A DNA stretch of 38,042 nucleotides from BM714 sp964484935 (GCA_964484935.1 CAZAFW010000016.1:1-38042), one strand, 5' to 3'; positions 22,988 to 30,994 are shown, counted from the stretch's first letter. Made by a program: numbers and translations. Notes: generated by a model from the letters alone, not told the origin.

Positions 22988-24385
22988 TCAAATGGGGCAT
23001 CCGTTTTCCATCGATTCATCAGAATAGTCATAACAAAGCCTTCTCGATTTGCTTCTTTGCTTGAAATATTCCATGGCAACCTGCGGGAAAAGCGCATACG
23101 ACAGTATGTCTTCATCTTTTTCTGCATAATCACCTATCTCTTTTTTCATTTTTTCATATTGCGGAGAAATCAAATCGGCGGGACGGCAGCTTATGACCTC
23201 ATCGTCGCCAATTATTCTTTGCCTGATCTCTTTAGATATCTCTACGGTCGACTTTCCGTACATTCCTTTCACATACGCCTTTACTTCCTTGGGTATGAAC
23301 TTGTACCTCTCTCCCATTGTCACATTGAATACCGCCTGGGTTCCAACTATTTGGCTCGTTGGAGTAACCAGGGGAGGATAGCCCAGCTCTTCCCTGACTT
23401 TTGGTATTTCCCTTAGCACATCCTCAAACTTGTCCATCGCATTTTGCATCTTGAGCTGACTTACAAGATTCGACAGCATTCCTCCCGGAACCTGGTAAAG
23501 CAATGTATTTATGTTGACGGAAAGCACCTTGGGATCAAGCAGCCCCTCTTTTGTGTATCTTTCCATAAGCGGCTTGAAATACTCGGCTATCGAGTTCAAT
23601 TTTTCCAAATCGAGCCCAGTCTCGTAAGAGGTCCCGCTAAACGAGGCCACAATGGATTCTGTGGGCGGCTGGCTGCTGCCCCTTGAAAACGGGGATATTG
23701 CAGTATCCAAAATGTCGGCGCCCGCTTCCACGGCTTTGAGATATGTCATGGCTGCAAGCCCGCTCGTTTCATGAGCATGGACTTGAAGCGGCAGGTCGAC
23801 CGCATCCTTTATTGCCGCCACCAATTCAAATGCGCAGTAAGGCGTCAAAAGACCCGCCATGTCCTTGATGCATATTGAATGCGCGCCCATTTCCTCCATG
23901 CGCTTTGCAAGCCCGACATAAAGCGGAATTGTGTGCACAGGGCTGACCGTGTATGAAATTGCCGCCTGAACATGGGCTTTCTCGGCAATTGCCGCCTTTA
24001 TGGCCGTCTCCATGTTCCGGGTGTCGTTTAGCGCATCAAAAACCCTTATTATGTCTATTCCGTTTGCAACAGATCTCTTCACAAATTCCTCAACTATGTC
24101 GTCTGCATAATTCTTGTATCCCAGAATATTCTGTCCCCTAAGCAGCATCTGCAGCTTTGTTTTCTTTACTGCTCTTCGTATCCTTCTAAGCCTTTCCCAC
24201 GGATCTTCCGAAAGAAATCTCATGCACGAGTCAAAAGTGGCTCCTCCCCACATTTCCAAAGAATGGTAGCCAATTTCATCCAAGCTTTTTAAAATCGGTT
24301 CCATATCGTCTGTGCTCATACGTGTAGCTATAAGCGACTGATGCGCATCCCTCAGTACCGTTTCGGTAATTCCAACGGCTTTCAT
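22988..24385 (-). CDS. Carboxyltransferase subunit (oxaloacetate decarboxylase alpha / PycB type) without biotin domain
   Basis: This 465-residue protein is a stand-alone carboxyltransferase. It begins ITETVLRDAHQSL, carries EMWGGATFD and metal-binding VHAHETSG, then a PYC/OADA domain ending at about residue 440. The C-terminal biotinyl domain with AMKM found in OadA and pyruvate carboxylase is absent. It resembles 5S-type transcarboxylase subunits or OadA, which need a separate biotin carrier protein. No biotin carrier, oadB or oadG gene adjoins it. Pyruvate carboxylase in this window covers the anaplerotic role, so this one may decarboxylate or transfer from oxaloacetate or a related acid. 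Start is ATG with GAGGAGG. Confidence 0.85.
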   Translation of the reverse strand: MKAVGITETVLRDAHQSLIATRMSTDDMEPILKSLDEIGYHSLEMWGGATFDSCMRFLSEDPWERLRRIRRAVKKTKLQMLLRGQNILGYKNYADDIVEEFVKRSVANGIDIIRVFDALNDTRNMETAIKAAIAEKAHVQAAISYTVSPVHTIPLYVGLAKRMEEMGAHSICIKDMAGLLTPYCAFELVAAIKDAVDLPLQVHAHETSGLAAMTYLKAVEAGADILDTAISPFSRGSSQPPTESIVASFSGTSYETGLDLEKLNSIAEYFKPLMERYTKEGLLDPKVLSVNINTLLYQVPGGMLSNLVSQLKMQNAMDKFEDVLREIPKVREELGYPPLVTPTSQIVGTQAVFNVTMGERYKFIPKEVKAYVKGMYGKSTVEISKEIRQRIIGDDEVISCRPADLISPQYEKMKKEIGDYAEKDEDILSYALFPQVAMEYFKQRSKSRRLCYDYSDESMENGCPI

Positions 24386-24416
24386 GACAGCAACCTCCTC
24401 GAAACATCTCTATTAT

Positions 24417-24432
24417 TGTAGTATTTACTACA
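24417..24432. promoter_or_regulatory. TGTAGTA-TT-TACTACA operator, site 1
   Basis: A perfect 16-bp palindrome, its last base overlapping the -10 element of the carboxyltransferase promoter. Palindromes of this TGTA...TACA shape are bound by GntR- and RpiR-family regulators. An RpiR protein is encoded directly upstream. Confidence 0.7.
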
Positions 24433-24460
24433 TTGTATTTCGATTTTGTAGTATTTGCAA
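24432..24460 (-). promoter_or_regulatory. Sigma-A promoter of the carboxyltransferase gene
   Basis: On the minus strand TTGCAA (24455-24460) and TACAAT (24432-24437) are spaced by 17 bp, about 50 bp upstream of the ATG. Both hexamers are overlapped by operator-like repeats. Confidence 0.65.
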
Positions 24461-24462
24461 TA
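24447..24462. promoter_or_regulatory. TGTAGTA operator, site 2 (imperfect)
   Basis: TGTAGTA-TT-TGCAATA repeats the left half of site 1 exactly 30 bp away (about three helical turns) and overlaps the -35 hexamer. The two sites could bind a repressor dimer pair cooperatively. Confidence 0.55.
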
Positions 24463-24619
24463 TCATTTATAATATTCGACCGTATTTTTGGCTGAACACT
24501 CTACAAACGCAGGGAAAGGCGACACCATCCCCATGGCCCGCCTTTCCCTATATTTTTGTATTAATCTCTTTTATATCTTTGCAATATATCAATTTTTTAC
24601 CTTGTTTCTCTCTGCAAGA

Positions 24620-25486
24620 CTATATGTACATGTCAAATAGTCCAAATCCCTCTATAGTCTCTTTCAAATTCTCGTATACAAAATCCTTGTTCTTTTCAAG
24701 CAGCTTTACAAGTAATATGTTGCAAAACTCCAAAGTGACTATGTGGGAATTAAAAAAACCCGTGTTGTCTGTTTCCACAGCAAAAGAGATATCGCTTTTC
24801 ATCCCTGCGGGAGAAAGCTCGCTGTCTGTTATGGACATTATTCTTGCACCCTTTTCAGAAGCGAAACGGATGGCATTTATCGTGGTCTTCGAATACCTTG
24901 GAAAACTGCCAGCAATAAGCATGTCTCCTTGGTCCATGGCGCCGAGCTTTTCTATGTTTTCAAGGCCCCCTTCGGTTATTGAGACTACTTTGAATCCCAT
25001 CCTCCTCATATGCATGAGCAAAAAGTCGATTGCCAGCGCCCCGTCATGAAGCCCTATGAAGAAGATTGTTTTAGCACCGTAAATCAGTTCTACGGCCCTT
25101 TCAATCTTTTCAATGCTTATTCCCCTCAAAAATTCTTGCAAGTTTTCAAGGTCCTTCTCGGCAACCTGCAGACCCATGTCCCTCGATGCCTCAAGATTCG
25201 ACAAGCTTCTGAGCACGCGCTCGTCGGGAGTGGCTATGCGGCTCGTTTCGGATATTATGGCATTCTTCATGTCGCTGTAGCCGTCAAATCCTATGGACCT
25301 TGCAAACCTGATTATTGTGGCGTCTGAAAACCCAACCCTTTCGCCTAATTCGGCGGCTGAAAGAAAAGGCGCCTCGTCCATGTTGTCCATAAGATATTTT
25401 CCTATAAGCCTCTGGCTCTCTGTAAGGTTTTCGTAATTCTCCTTTAGGCGCGAAAGAAGGTTCCTCTTTTCGCTTTTCTTCTCCAT
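24620..25486 (-). CDS. RpiR-family (HTH_6 + SIS) transcriptional regulator
   Basis: This 288-residue protein has an N-terminal HTH of the RpiR family (about 8-80, LTESQRLIGKYL, GFSDATIIRFARSIGFDGYSD) and a C-terminal SIS sugar-phosphate isomerase-like domain (about 120-250, IYGAKTIFFIG, GDMLIAGSFPRYSK). Such regulators sense phosphosugars or related metabolites. It starts 19 bp after the deoD stop, so it may be co-transcribed with deoD, and it precedes the carboxyltransferase gene, whose promoter carries TGTAGTA operators. An in-frame GTG start exists at 25498, but the ATG at 25486 has GAGGTGG correctly spaced. Confidence 0.88.
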   Translation of the reverse strand: MEKKSEKRNLLSRLKENYENLTESQRLIGKYLMDNMDEAPFLSAAELGERVGFSDATIIRFARSIGFDGYSDMKNAIISETSRIATPDERVLRSLSNLEASRDMGLQVAEKDLENLQEFLRGISIEKIERAVELIYGAKTIFFIGLHDGALAIDFLLMHMRRMGFKVVSITEGGLENIEKLGAMDQGDMLIAGSFPRYSKTTINAIRFASEKGARIMSITDSELSPAGMKSDISFAVETDNTGFFNSHIVTLEFCNILLVKLLEKNKDFVYENLKETIEGFGLFDMYI

Positions 25487-25505
25487 CTCGATCCCCACCT
25501 CTTGT

Positions 25506-26207
25506 CTATTCGAAAATTCCCAGAGCTATCTCGATCATGTCCTTGAAAGTTTTTTCCCTTTCTTCAGATGAGGTCGACTCTCCCGTAACCAAACTGTCGC
25601 TGACCGTAAGAATTGCGAGCGCCCTGGCCCTTTTCCTCGCAGCTATTGCATAGAGCGCGGCTGCTTCCATTTCTACGCCCATAACGCCGAAGTCGGCCCA
25701 TATCTTCCATTCTCCTGGGTTTTCCTTGTAGAAGACGTCTGTGCTCAGTATGTTGCCGACCTTGACCTCAATGTCCCTGGCCCTTGCCGATTCCACCGCC
25801 TTCTCTAAAAGCCCGTAGTCGGCAAGGGGAGCATAGTTCATATGGTCGAACCATCTGTCTATAAGGCTTGAATCGGTCGACGCCGCCTGCGCAAGAAGCA
25901 CATCCCTCACCTTGACATTTTCCTGGTATGACCCGCACGAACCGACCCTTACAAGATTTTTCACACCGTATTCGTCAATCAGCTCTGTCGCATAAATAGA
26001 AATAGAAGGCATTCCCATTCCGCTTCCCTGTACCGATATGCGTTTTCCCTTGAATGTGCCCGTATAGCCGTACATTCCTCTCACCTTGTTGTAGCATACT
26101 GCATCCTCCAAAAAATTCTCCGCAATGAATTTAGCCCTCATTGGATCTCCCGGCAAAAGAATCGTTTCGGCTATTTCTCCCTTTTTAGCTTCTATATGCA
26201 CGCTCAT
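25506..26207 (-). CDS. deoD: Purine nucleoside phosphorylase (DeoD type)
   Basis: This 233-residue homohexameric-type purine nucleoside phosphorylase splits (deoxy)purine nucleosides with phosphate to the base and (deoxy)ribose 1-phosphate. Typical motifs are GDPMRAKFIAE, GSGMGMPSISIYATEL, VRVGSCGSY and MGVEMEAAALYAIA with the catalytic Asp in TVSDSL. The start at 26207 is used because a GGGAGGG ribosome site is 5 bp upstream and the protein then begins MSVHIEAKKGEIAE as in other DeoD proteins. It is upstream of, and probably co-transcribed with, the RpiR regulator gene. Confidence 0.95.
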   Translation of the reverse strand: MSVHIEAKKGEIAETILLPGDPMRAKFIAENFLEDAVCYNKVRGMYGYTGTFKGKRISVQGSGMGMPSISIYATELIDEYGVKNLVRVGSCGSYQENVKVRDVLLAQAASTDSSLIDRWFDHMNYAPLADYGLLEKAVESARARDIEVKVGNILSTDVFYKENPGEWKIWADFGVMGVEMEAAALYAIAARKRARALAILTVSDSLVTGESTSSEEREKTFKDMIEIALGIFE

Positions 26208-26238
26208 GAATTCCCTCCCTGTCAAAGTTTATATAGGC

Positions 26239-26247
26239 ATTATACCA
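26239..26247 (-). promoter_or_regulatory. Extended -10 promoter of deoD
   Basis: The minus strand reads TGGTATAAT, a TGn-extended perfect -10. No strong -35 is visible. It lies in the 67-bp gap after nqrF, so deoD may be transcribed separately from the nqr operon as well as by read-through. Confidence 0.55.
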
Positions 26248-26274
26248 CAGTGTAAACGACCAAAATGCCCGTTT

Positions 26275-27375
26275 TCATTGGAATTTGTCGTAATATATGA
26301 GTTCCTCGTCCATTCCTTTTTCGATCAAAAGTTTTACTATGGAGTCAATCATCACCGGGCTTCCGCAAAGATAGGCCTCCTTGTTTTCCGGACTTTCCAT
26401 ATGTTTAATCAGCGGCTCCGTTACTCTGCCCCTAGCGCCTTCCCAGTCATCATCCGGCCCTATTCTTGAAAGAGCCGGTACAAATTCAAAGTCGAACAGA
26501 CTCTCCTTAAAATTCTGCATCTTGTCGAGGAAAAAGAGGTCTTCCTTAGTCTTCGCGCCGAAAAAGAAGGAACACCTTCTTTTTATTCCCGAATTCCTCA
26601 TGGCTCTCAAAATCGAAAGTATGGGAGCCATGCCCGTGCCGGCGGCAACCATTATCATTTCCCTGTCGTTGTCCTTGTAGAAGAAGTTCCCGAAAGGACC
26701 GTTGAAGCTTACACGGTCGCCTTCCTTAAGGTACTTGTGGACATATGTCGTGCAGACTCCTCCTTCCACGTAGCCTATTATAAGCTCTATGAAATCCTTG
26801 TCCGCAGGTGACGAGGCTATGGAGTAGGCCCTCTGCACCGATTCGTCGCTCTCTTCATAGGGAGGCGCAACAAGCTGAACGTATTGCCCCGGTTTGAAGT
26901 CAATTTCCCCTCCCTCGACGATCTCGAGGACCAGATGCTTAATTTTTGGAGTGATGTCTTCAATCTTTCTGACAAGAGCGCTATATTCCTTCACATTGAA
27001 AAGATCTTCAGGAATTTCTATACTTATTGCCTCCTTGAGTTTCACTTGGCACGCCAGGCGCACCCCCTCATCGATTTCATCTCCGGCAACGAGTCCTTCC
27101 TCCATGGGAAGCACCGCCCCTCCCCCATGCAAAACTTTTACCTTGCAATAACCGCAGGTGCCTTTCCCGCCGCATGCGGAAGGAATGAAAATCTTTTCGG
27201 ACGAAAGTGCAGACAAAAGATTGTCTCCACCCCTAACCTCAATCTTCTTTTTTTCATTTATAGAGATTTCAACCATTCCATAATCGCCCACAGTCCTTAG
27301 TGCAAGGGTAAGGAGAAATGCCAGAAATCCGGTTATTCCCGACATCACGGCAACCGTACCAACAATGCCATTCAT
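26275..27375 (-). CDS. nqrF: Na+-NQR subunit F-like NADH dehydrogenase (2Fe-2S, FAD, NADH)
   Basis: This 366-residue flavoprotein has one N-terminal membrane helix (about 4-26) and a plant-type 2Fe-2S domain (about 32-125, cysteines in PSACGGKGTCGYC and ACQV). A ferredoxin-reductase module follows with FAD motif RAYSIASS and NAD motif VAAGTGMAPILS plus AYLCGSPVM. It fits NqrF, the NADH-oxidising input subunit of the Na+-NQR. Related reductases such as methane monooxygenase component C lack the N-terminal helix and operon. The start at 27375 is chosen for GGAGGGG. It lies 13 bp after nqrE as the last gene of the five-gene operon. Confidence 0.9.
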   Translation of the reverse strand: MNGIVGTVAVMSGITGFLAFLLTLALRTVGDYGMVEISINEKKKIEVRGGDNLLSALSSEKIFIPSACGGKGTCGYCKVKVLHGGGAVLPMEEGLVAGDEIDEGVRLACQVKLKEAISIEIPEDLFNVKEYSALVRKIEDITPKIKHLVLEIVEGGEIDFKPGQYVQLVAPPYEESDESVQRAYSIASSPADKDFIELIIGYVEGGVCTTYVHKYLKEGDRVSFNGPFGNFFYKDNDREMIMVAAGTGMAPILSILRAMRNSGIKRRCSFFFGAKTKEDLFFLDKMQNFKESLFDFEFVPALSRIGPDDDWEGARGRVTEPLIKHMESPENKEAYLCGSPVMIDSIVKLLIEKGMDEELIYYDKFQ

Positions 27376-27388
27376 TAAATCCCCTCCT

Positions 27389-27979
27389 TCAGGATATTTG
27401 CACCATGCCAGAAAAACCCATGAAACCAAGCGCCATAAGTCCCGTTATTATAAGCGTTATTCCCGCTCCCTTAAGGCCTTTAGGCACCCGGCTTTCATTG
27501 AGGCGCTTCTTTAGTCCCGCCAGCGCCACAATTGCCATGGTCCATCCCACGCCCGACCCGAACCCGAATGCGACGGACTGGATAAGGCTGTATTTGCGTA
27601 TGACCATAAAGAGCGACACACCCAAAATTGCGCAATTGACTGTTATCAGCGGCAAAAATATCCCAAGAGCGTGATGGAGGATGGGCAAATGCCTCTCCAC
27701 TATCATTTCAACCAATTGGACAAAAGCCGCTATGCTTATTATAAATACGATATATCTTAAATATTCAAGATTCATAGGTACAAGCACATGCCTGTAGAGC
27801 AAATAATTTATGACTGTGGTGAATGTAAGCACAAAGGTTACAGCCTGGCCAAGACCCAAAGAGGTCTTTATGTCCTTGGAAACTGCTATGAAGGAGCACA
27901 TGCCAAGGAAATTTGCCAAGATCATGTTGCTGGTGAAAATAGATGCCGCAAAAAGTACAAAAGGATTAAGTCCATTCAT
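27389..27979 (-). CDS. nqrE: Na+-NQR subunit E (RnfA homologue)
   Basis: This 196-residue, six-helix membrane protein has the signature ANFLGMCSFIAVSK, LGIFLPLITVNCAILG, SGVGWTMAIVALAG and KGAGITLIITGLMALGF of NqrE. The match to NqrE is closer than to RnfA, for example LGMCSFIAVS and GLMALGFMGFSG. It carries conserved cysteines (LGMC, VNCA) that bind an intramembrane Fe-S centre in the family. Its ATG overlaps the nqrD stop by 4 bp (ATGA), showing translational coupling. Confidence 0.93.
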   Translation of the reverse strand: MNGLNPFVLFAASIFTSNMILANFLGMCSFIAVSKDIKTSLGLGQAVTFVLTFTTVINYLLYRHVLVPMNLEYLRYIVFIISIAAFVQLVEMIVERHLPILHHALGIFLPLITVNCAILGVSLFMVIRKYSLIQSVAFGFGSGVGWTMAIVALAGLKKRLNESRVPKGLKGAGITLIITGLMALGFMGFSGMVQIS

Positions 27980-28611
27980 CTGGCCTTCACCTCCCCGGCT
28001 CTTTCAGAAATCTCTCGTTTTTCCCTCAAAGTGTTTACTCCCCAAACAACAAGCGCAAGCATGAAAAAAGCTCCCGGAGGCATTATCATTATGACCCAGT
28101 TCATCCATCCCTCTCCCATTACGGGAATGCCGAAAAATGTTCCAAATCCCAAGAGCTCCCGGGCAAAGGCGACAACCATAAGCACAAGCGTGTACCCTAT
28201 TCCATTAAAAATGCCGTCGAGGAATGAAATTGCAGGCTTGTTCTTCTGGGCGAAAACCTCGCAGCGCCCCATTATTATGCAGTTTGTTATTATAAGTCCC
28301 ACATAAGGCCCCAAGGCCTTGCTTGCATTGGGAAGATATGCCTTCAGGTAAATGTCGACAATGATTACAAAAGCCGAAATAATGAGCACCTGGACCATCA
28401 TTCTTATGTGCTTGGGAGTATGCATCCTGAGAAGAGAAACGGTAAGCTCCGAAAAAGCCGTTACGAATATGAGTCCAACCCCCATTATAAGAGCATTGTC
28501 CATTCTGTTGGTAACGGCAAGGGCCGAACAAATTCCCAAAACCTGTATGATTACAGGATTTTCTTTCCATATGCCCATGATCCAGACATCCTTGGCTCTA
28601 GTTTTGGCCAT
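27976..28611 (-). CDS. nqrD: Na+-NQR subunit D (RnfE homologue)
   Basis: This 211-residue multi-helix membrane protein has NqrD signatures: PVIIQVLGICSALAVT, VQVLIISAFVIIVD, GLIITNCIIMGRCEVFA, DGIFNGIGYTLVL and ARELLGFGT. Conserved cysteines in LGICS and TNCI are those that ligate the intramembrane Fe-S site with NqrE. The ATG overlaps the nqrC stop by 14 bp. The start codon is preceded by a GAGGGGG site inside nqrC. Confidence 0.93.
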   Translation of the reverse strand: MAKTRAKDVWIMGIWKENPVIIQVLGICSALAVTNRMDNALIMGVGLIFVTAFSELTVSLLRMHTPKHIRMMVQVLIISAFVIIVDIYLKAYLPNASKALGPYVGLIITNCIIMGRCEVFAQKNKPAISFLDGIFNGIGYTLVLMVVAFARELLGFGTFFGIPVMGEGWMNWVIMIMPPGAFFMLALVVWGVNTLREKREISERAGEVKAR

Positions 28612-29224
28612 TTGATCCGCCCCCTCTCAATTCATCAAGCTTTTCCTCTATAAACGGGTTTAGTATGTTTAGCACAGCCTTCGAAGTCGATGTCGCTCCC
28701 GAAATGGCGTCGACATTGCCTCCGGGCTCGGGCTTGTAAACAAGAGGGACGCCTTCGGCAGAATCTATTTCAACCCCTCTGAATTGTTCCTTATACCACA
28801 TTTCTTCTATCCGGCCGCCCAAGCCTGGCGTCTCGCTTTGCTTGGTGAAGGTCAATCCCTCAAGAGTTTTCATATCTCCTGAAATGGAAATGAATCCTTC
28901 TATATCGCCCCAAAGTCCGCTTCCAGTGAAGAAAAAGGCCTCTATTCCAGATTCTTTTGCGACAAAACCAAACGGTTCTTCTGAAACGCCCTCTTCATAC
29001 GCCGCCTGTATGCCTTTGATTGAAGGATCGTGGTCTATGCCCAAAACATACAAAATGCTTTCCTTTTCGTTTATTTGGCCGGCTGTCTCGATTGTTTCCC
29101 TTGTAGAATCATTTAGATATGCCAAGACCGATATGAAAACCACTGTCACAAGCACCATGAAAATCACTGGATAATAATATGTTTCCTGCAATGGCCTCTT
29201 TGATTTATCCCTTCCTTCCGTCAT
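28598..29224 (-). CDS. nqrC: Na+-NQR subunit C-like flavoprotein (RnfG homologue)
   Basis: This 208-residue protein has one N-terminal membrane helix (about 19-37) and an external FMN-binding domain. The covalent FMN threonine is the second T of the SGAT motif in VDAISGATSTSKAVLN near residue 180. GLWGDIEGFIS and ETPGLGG resemble NqrC (GLW...GF) rather than RnfG. It is shorter than most NqrC (about 250) and lacks an extended insert. It overlaps nqrB by ATGA. Confidence 0.88.
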   Translation of the reverse strand: MTEGRDKSKRPLQETYYYPVIFMVLVTVVFISVLAYLNDSTRETIETAGQINEKESILYVLGIDHDPSIKGIQAAYEEGVSEEPFGFVAKESGIEAFFFTGSGLWGDIEGFISISGDMKTLEGLTFTKQSETPGLGGRIEEMWYKEQFRGVEIDSAEGVPLVYKPEPGGNVDAISGATSTSKAVLNILNPFIEEKLDELRGGGSNGQN

Positions 29225-30183
29225 GAGGCAATCACCTTCTTTCCCCTTTTTTCAAAATGACGCACACCCTCGTCTATAAGCGGCCCGAATGTGTTGGCCA
29301 CAAGTATGGCAAAGGTGGTTCCTTCCGTAAAAAGAGCATAGCCCCTTATTATAACGACTACCACCCCTGCCAGCATGCCGTATATGAACTTCCCTTTGGG
29401 AGTCTTTGGAGCCGAAATGGGCTCGGTGACTATGAACACCATTGTAAAGAGAAACGATCCCGAAAGAGCCCCGTACAGCGGATTTGCAATTGTTTCAGGC
29501 TGCAGCAGGTGGATAATTGCCGAAAGCGGCAAAAACCCGGCTGCCATTCCCGCCATAAGCCTCCAGTCGGCCGATTTGGTCTTGATAAGATAAACCGCCC
29601 CGATAAGGATCAAAACTGCGCTACTCTCTCCCATAGACCCCGAAACGTTTCCGAGAATAAGCTTCATATAGGGGAAAAACTCGCCCGTGTTCTTGAAGGC
29701 AAGAAGGGGGGTGGCAGTTGAAACCGCCTGAATGTCGGGACCAAGGAAATTTGAAAATCCTGCCAAAGCCCCACTCGCAACTCCGGTCCAGTCGGCGTTT
29801 ATCGGCTTTGAAAATGATATGTATACAAAAGCGCGCGCCGCTATTGCAGGATTGAAGAGATTTGCTCCAAAGCCTCCGAAGGCCATCTTGGCAAAAATCA
29901 TTCCGAATGAGATTCCAACAGCAACTATCCAAAGCGGAGTCTTTGGCGGCAGCGAAAGAGCGAATATCAGCCCAGTAACTAGAGCCGCTTCGGATATCCG
30001 TCCTCCCTTCTTCCTCGCAAAGAGCCATTCGGAGAAACAGGCAAAGAGCACCGAAACTCCTATAACAAGCAAACTTCTCAAACCGAAAAACCATACCGAA
30101 CCGAGCGCCGCCGGCGCAAGCGCCCAAAGCATTCTTTGCATCATCTTTTGTTTCATGAAATGCTTCCTGTACAAGTCAGCCAT
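29221..30183 (-). CDS. nqrB: Na+-NQR subunit B-like membrane flavoprotein (RnfD homologue)
   Basis: This 320-residue, about 9-helix membrane protein has the RnfD/NqrB family motifs GFGANLFNPAIAARAF, GSMGESSAVLILIGAVYL and FTMVFIVTEPISAPKTPKG. The stretch VSTATPLL is in the place of the covalent-FMN S-x-A-T motif. It is shorter than Vibrio NqrB (about 410). It would form the ion channel and electron pathway with NqrD and NqrE. The start at 30183 is chosen for TTTGGAGG, although a TTG 18 bp earlier is in frame. No nqrA gene precedes it; the next gene upstream is divergent. Confidence 0.87.
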   Translation of the reverse strand: MADLYRKHFMKQKMMQRMLWALAPAALGSVWFFGLRSLLVIGVSVLFACFSEWLFARKKGGRISEAALVTGLIFALSLPPKTPLWIVAVGISFGMIFAKMAFGGFGANLFNPAIAARAFVYISFSKPINADWTGVASGALAGFSNFLGPDIQAVSTATPLLAFKNTGEFFPYMKLILGNVSGSMGESSAVLILIGAVYLIKTKSADWRLMAGMAAGFLPLSAIIHLLQPETIANPLYGALSGSFLFTMVFIVTEPISAPKTPKGKFIYGMLAGVVVVIIRGYALFTEGTTFAILVANTFGPLIDEGVRHFEKRGKKVIAS

Positions 30184-30207
30184 CTTTTTCCTCCAAACCA
30201 AATAATA

Positions 30208-30232
30208 GTATCCAACTATTTGTAGTTGATAC
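30208..30232. promoter_or_regulatory. Inverted repeat upstream of nqrB
   Basis: GTATCCAACTA and TAGTTGATAC pair around TTTG with a single bulged base. It lies 25-50 bp before the nqrB start in the presumed promoter or leader of the operon. It could be an operator or a transcript hairpin. It does not match the Rex consensus TTGTTAA-N4-TTAACAA. Confidence 0.45.
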
Positions 30233-30263
30233 CCAATAGACTTTTGGCATTAACAATCCTTTT

Positions 30264-30291
30264 TTGATTATGAGCCGCTTTAATGTATAAT
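30264..30291 (+). promoter_or_regulatory. Sigma-A promoter of the ppaX-like gene
   Basis: On the plus strand TTGATT (30264-30269) and a perfect TATAAT (30286-30291) are spaced by 16 bp, about 28 bp before the ATG. Confidence 0.75.
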
Positions 30292-30319
30292 GTCATTACA
30301 ATAAAAGGAGGCAATCAAA

Positions 30320-30994
30320 ATGATAAAGACTGTTCTTTTCGATTTCGACGGCACCCTGGTAAACACAAATGAAATAATAAAGCTAACCCTAAATGAGATG
30401 TCCTTAAAACACAGAGGCAAAGAACTTGACCAAGAAGACTTCGATGAAATCCTCGGCAAGCCGCTGAGGGACCAGATGGCACACATACAGGGCTCTTGCG
30501 GCGACGAATTGGAATCCGCATATCCGGAATTTCTAAAGCTTTATCGAAGCCTCTACAACAAACGCCGCGACAGCCTCACCAAAGAATTTGACGGCGTGAG
30601 GGAAATGCTTGACGCTCTTTACAAAGAAGGCTTTCAATTGGGCATAGTATCCAGCAAAGGAATTGGCGGAATCAGGCACGGTCTTGAAAAATTCGGACTG
30701 TCCAAGTATTTCAGCACGGTCCTTTCCAAATACGATGTGGAAAACAGCAAGCCCCATCCCGAAGGGCTGATCAAGGCCATGGAACTTTTAGGCACCTCGG
30801 CCGAAAACACTATTTTCGTGGGCGACAGCAGACACGACCTCTTGGCCGCAAAAAACGCAGGGGTTCCATTCGTTCTGGTTTCATGGACCATAGCCGGATA
30901 TGAAAGACTGAGGTCAATGAACCCCGAATATATATTAAATCACCCCATGGAAATAATGGATATAATTAAAGACTGTGGAAAAGCCGAAAAATAA
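30320..30994 (+). CDS. ppaX: HAD-family phosphatase, probable pyrophosphatase PpaX
   Basis: This 224-residue HAD hydrolase has motif I DFDGTL (8-13), motif II VSSKG near 111, the motif III lysine in NSKPHPEGL and motif IV GDSRHDL near 169. The subfamily features (long cap, residues FDGTLVNTNEII, SWTIAGYE) match PpaX, which hydrolyses pyrophosphate, but phosphoglycolate phosphatases are close relatives. It is monocistronic and divergent from the nqr operon. The ribosome site is AAAGGAGG. The C-terminal codons overlap its own terminator. Confidence 0.85.
   Translation: MIKTVLFDFDGTLVNTNEIIKLTLNEMSLKHRGKELDQEDFDEILGKPLRDQMAHIQGSCGDELESAYPEFLKLYRSLYNKRRDSLTKEFDGVREMLDALYKEGFQLGIVSSKGIGGIRHGLEKFGLSKYFSTVLSKYDVENSKPHPEGLIKAMELLGTSAENTIFVGDSRHDLLAAKNAGVPFVLVSWTIAGYERLRSMNPEYILNHPMEIMDIIKDCGKAEK

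Noticed and set aside
26275..30183. Rnf complex rather than Nqr
   Set aside because: RnfB and RnfC are absent, an NqrF-type NADH reductase is present, and subunits D and E carry NqrD/NqrE-type signatures; the label Nqr-like is better supported.
30252..30258. Rex-binding site in front of nqrB (TTGTTAA on the minus strand)
   Set aside because: Only one half-site is present; the second half TTAACAA at the required spacing is missing.
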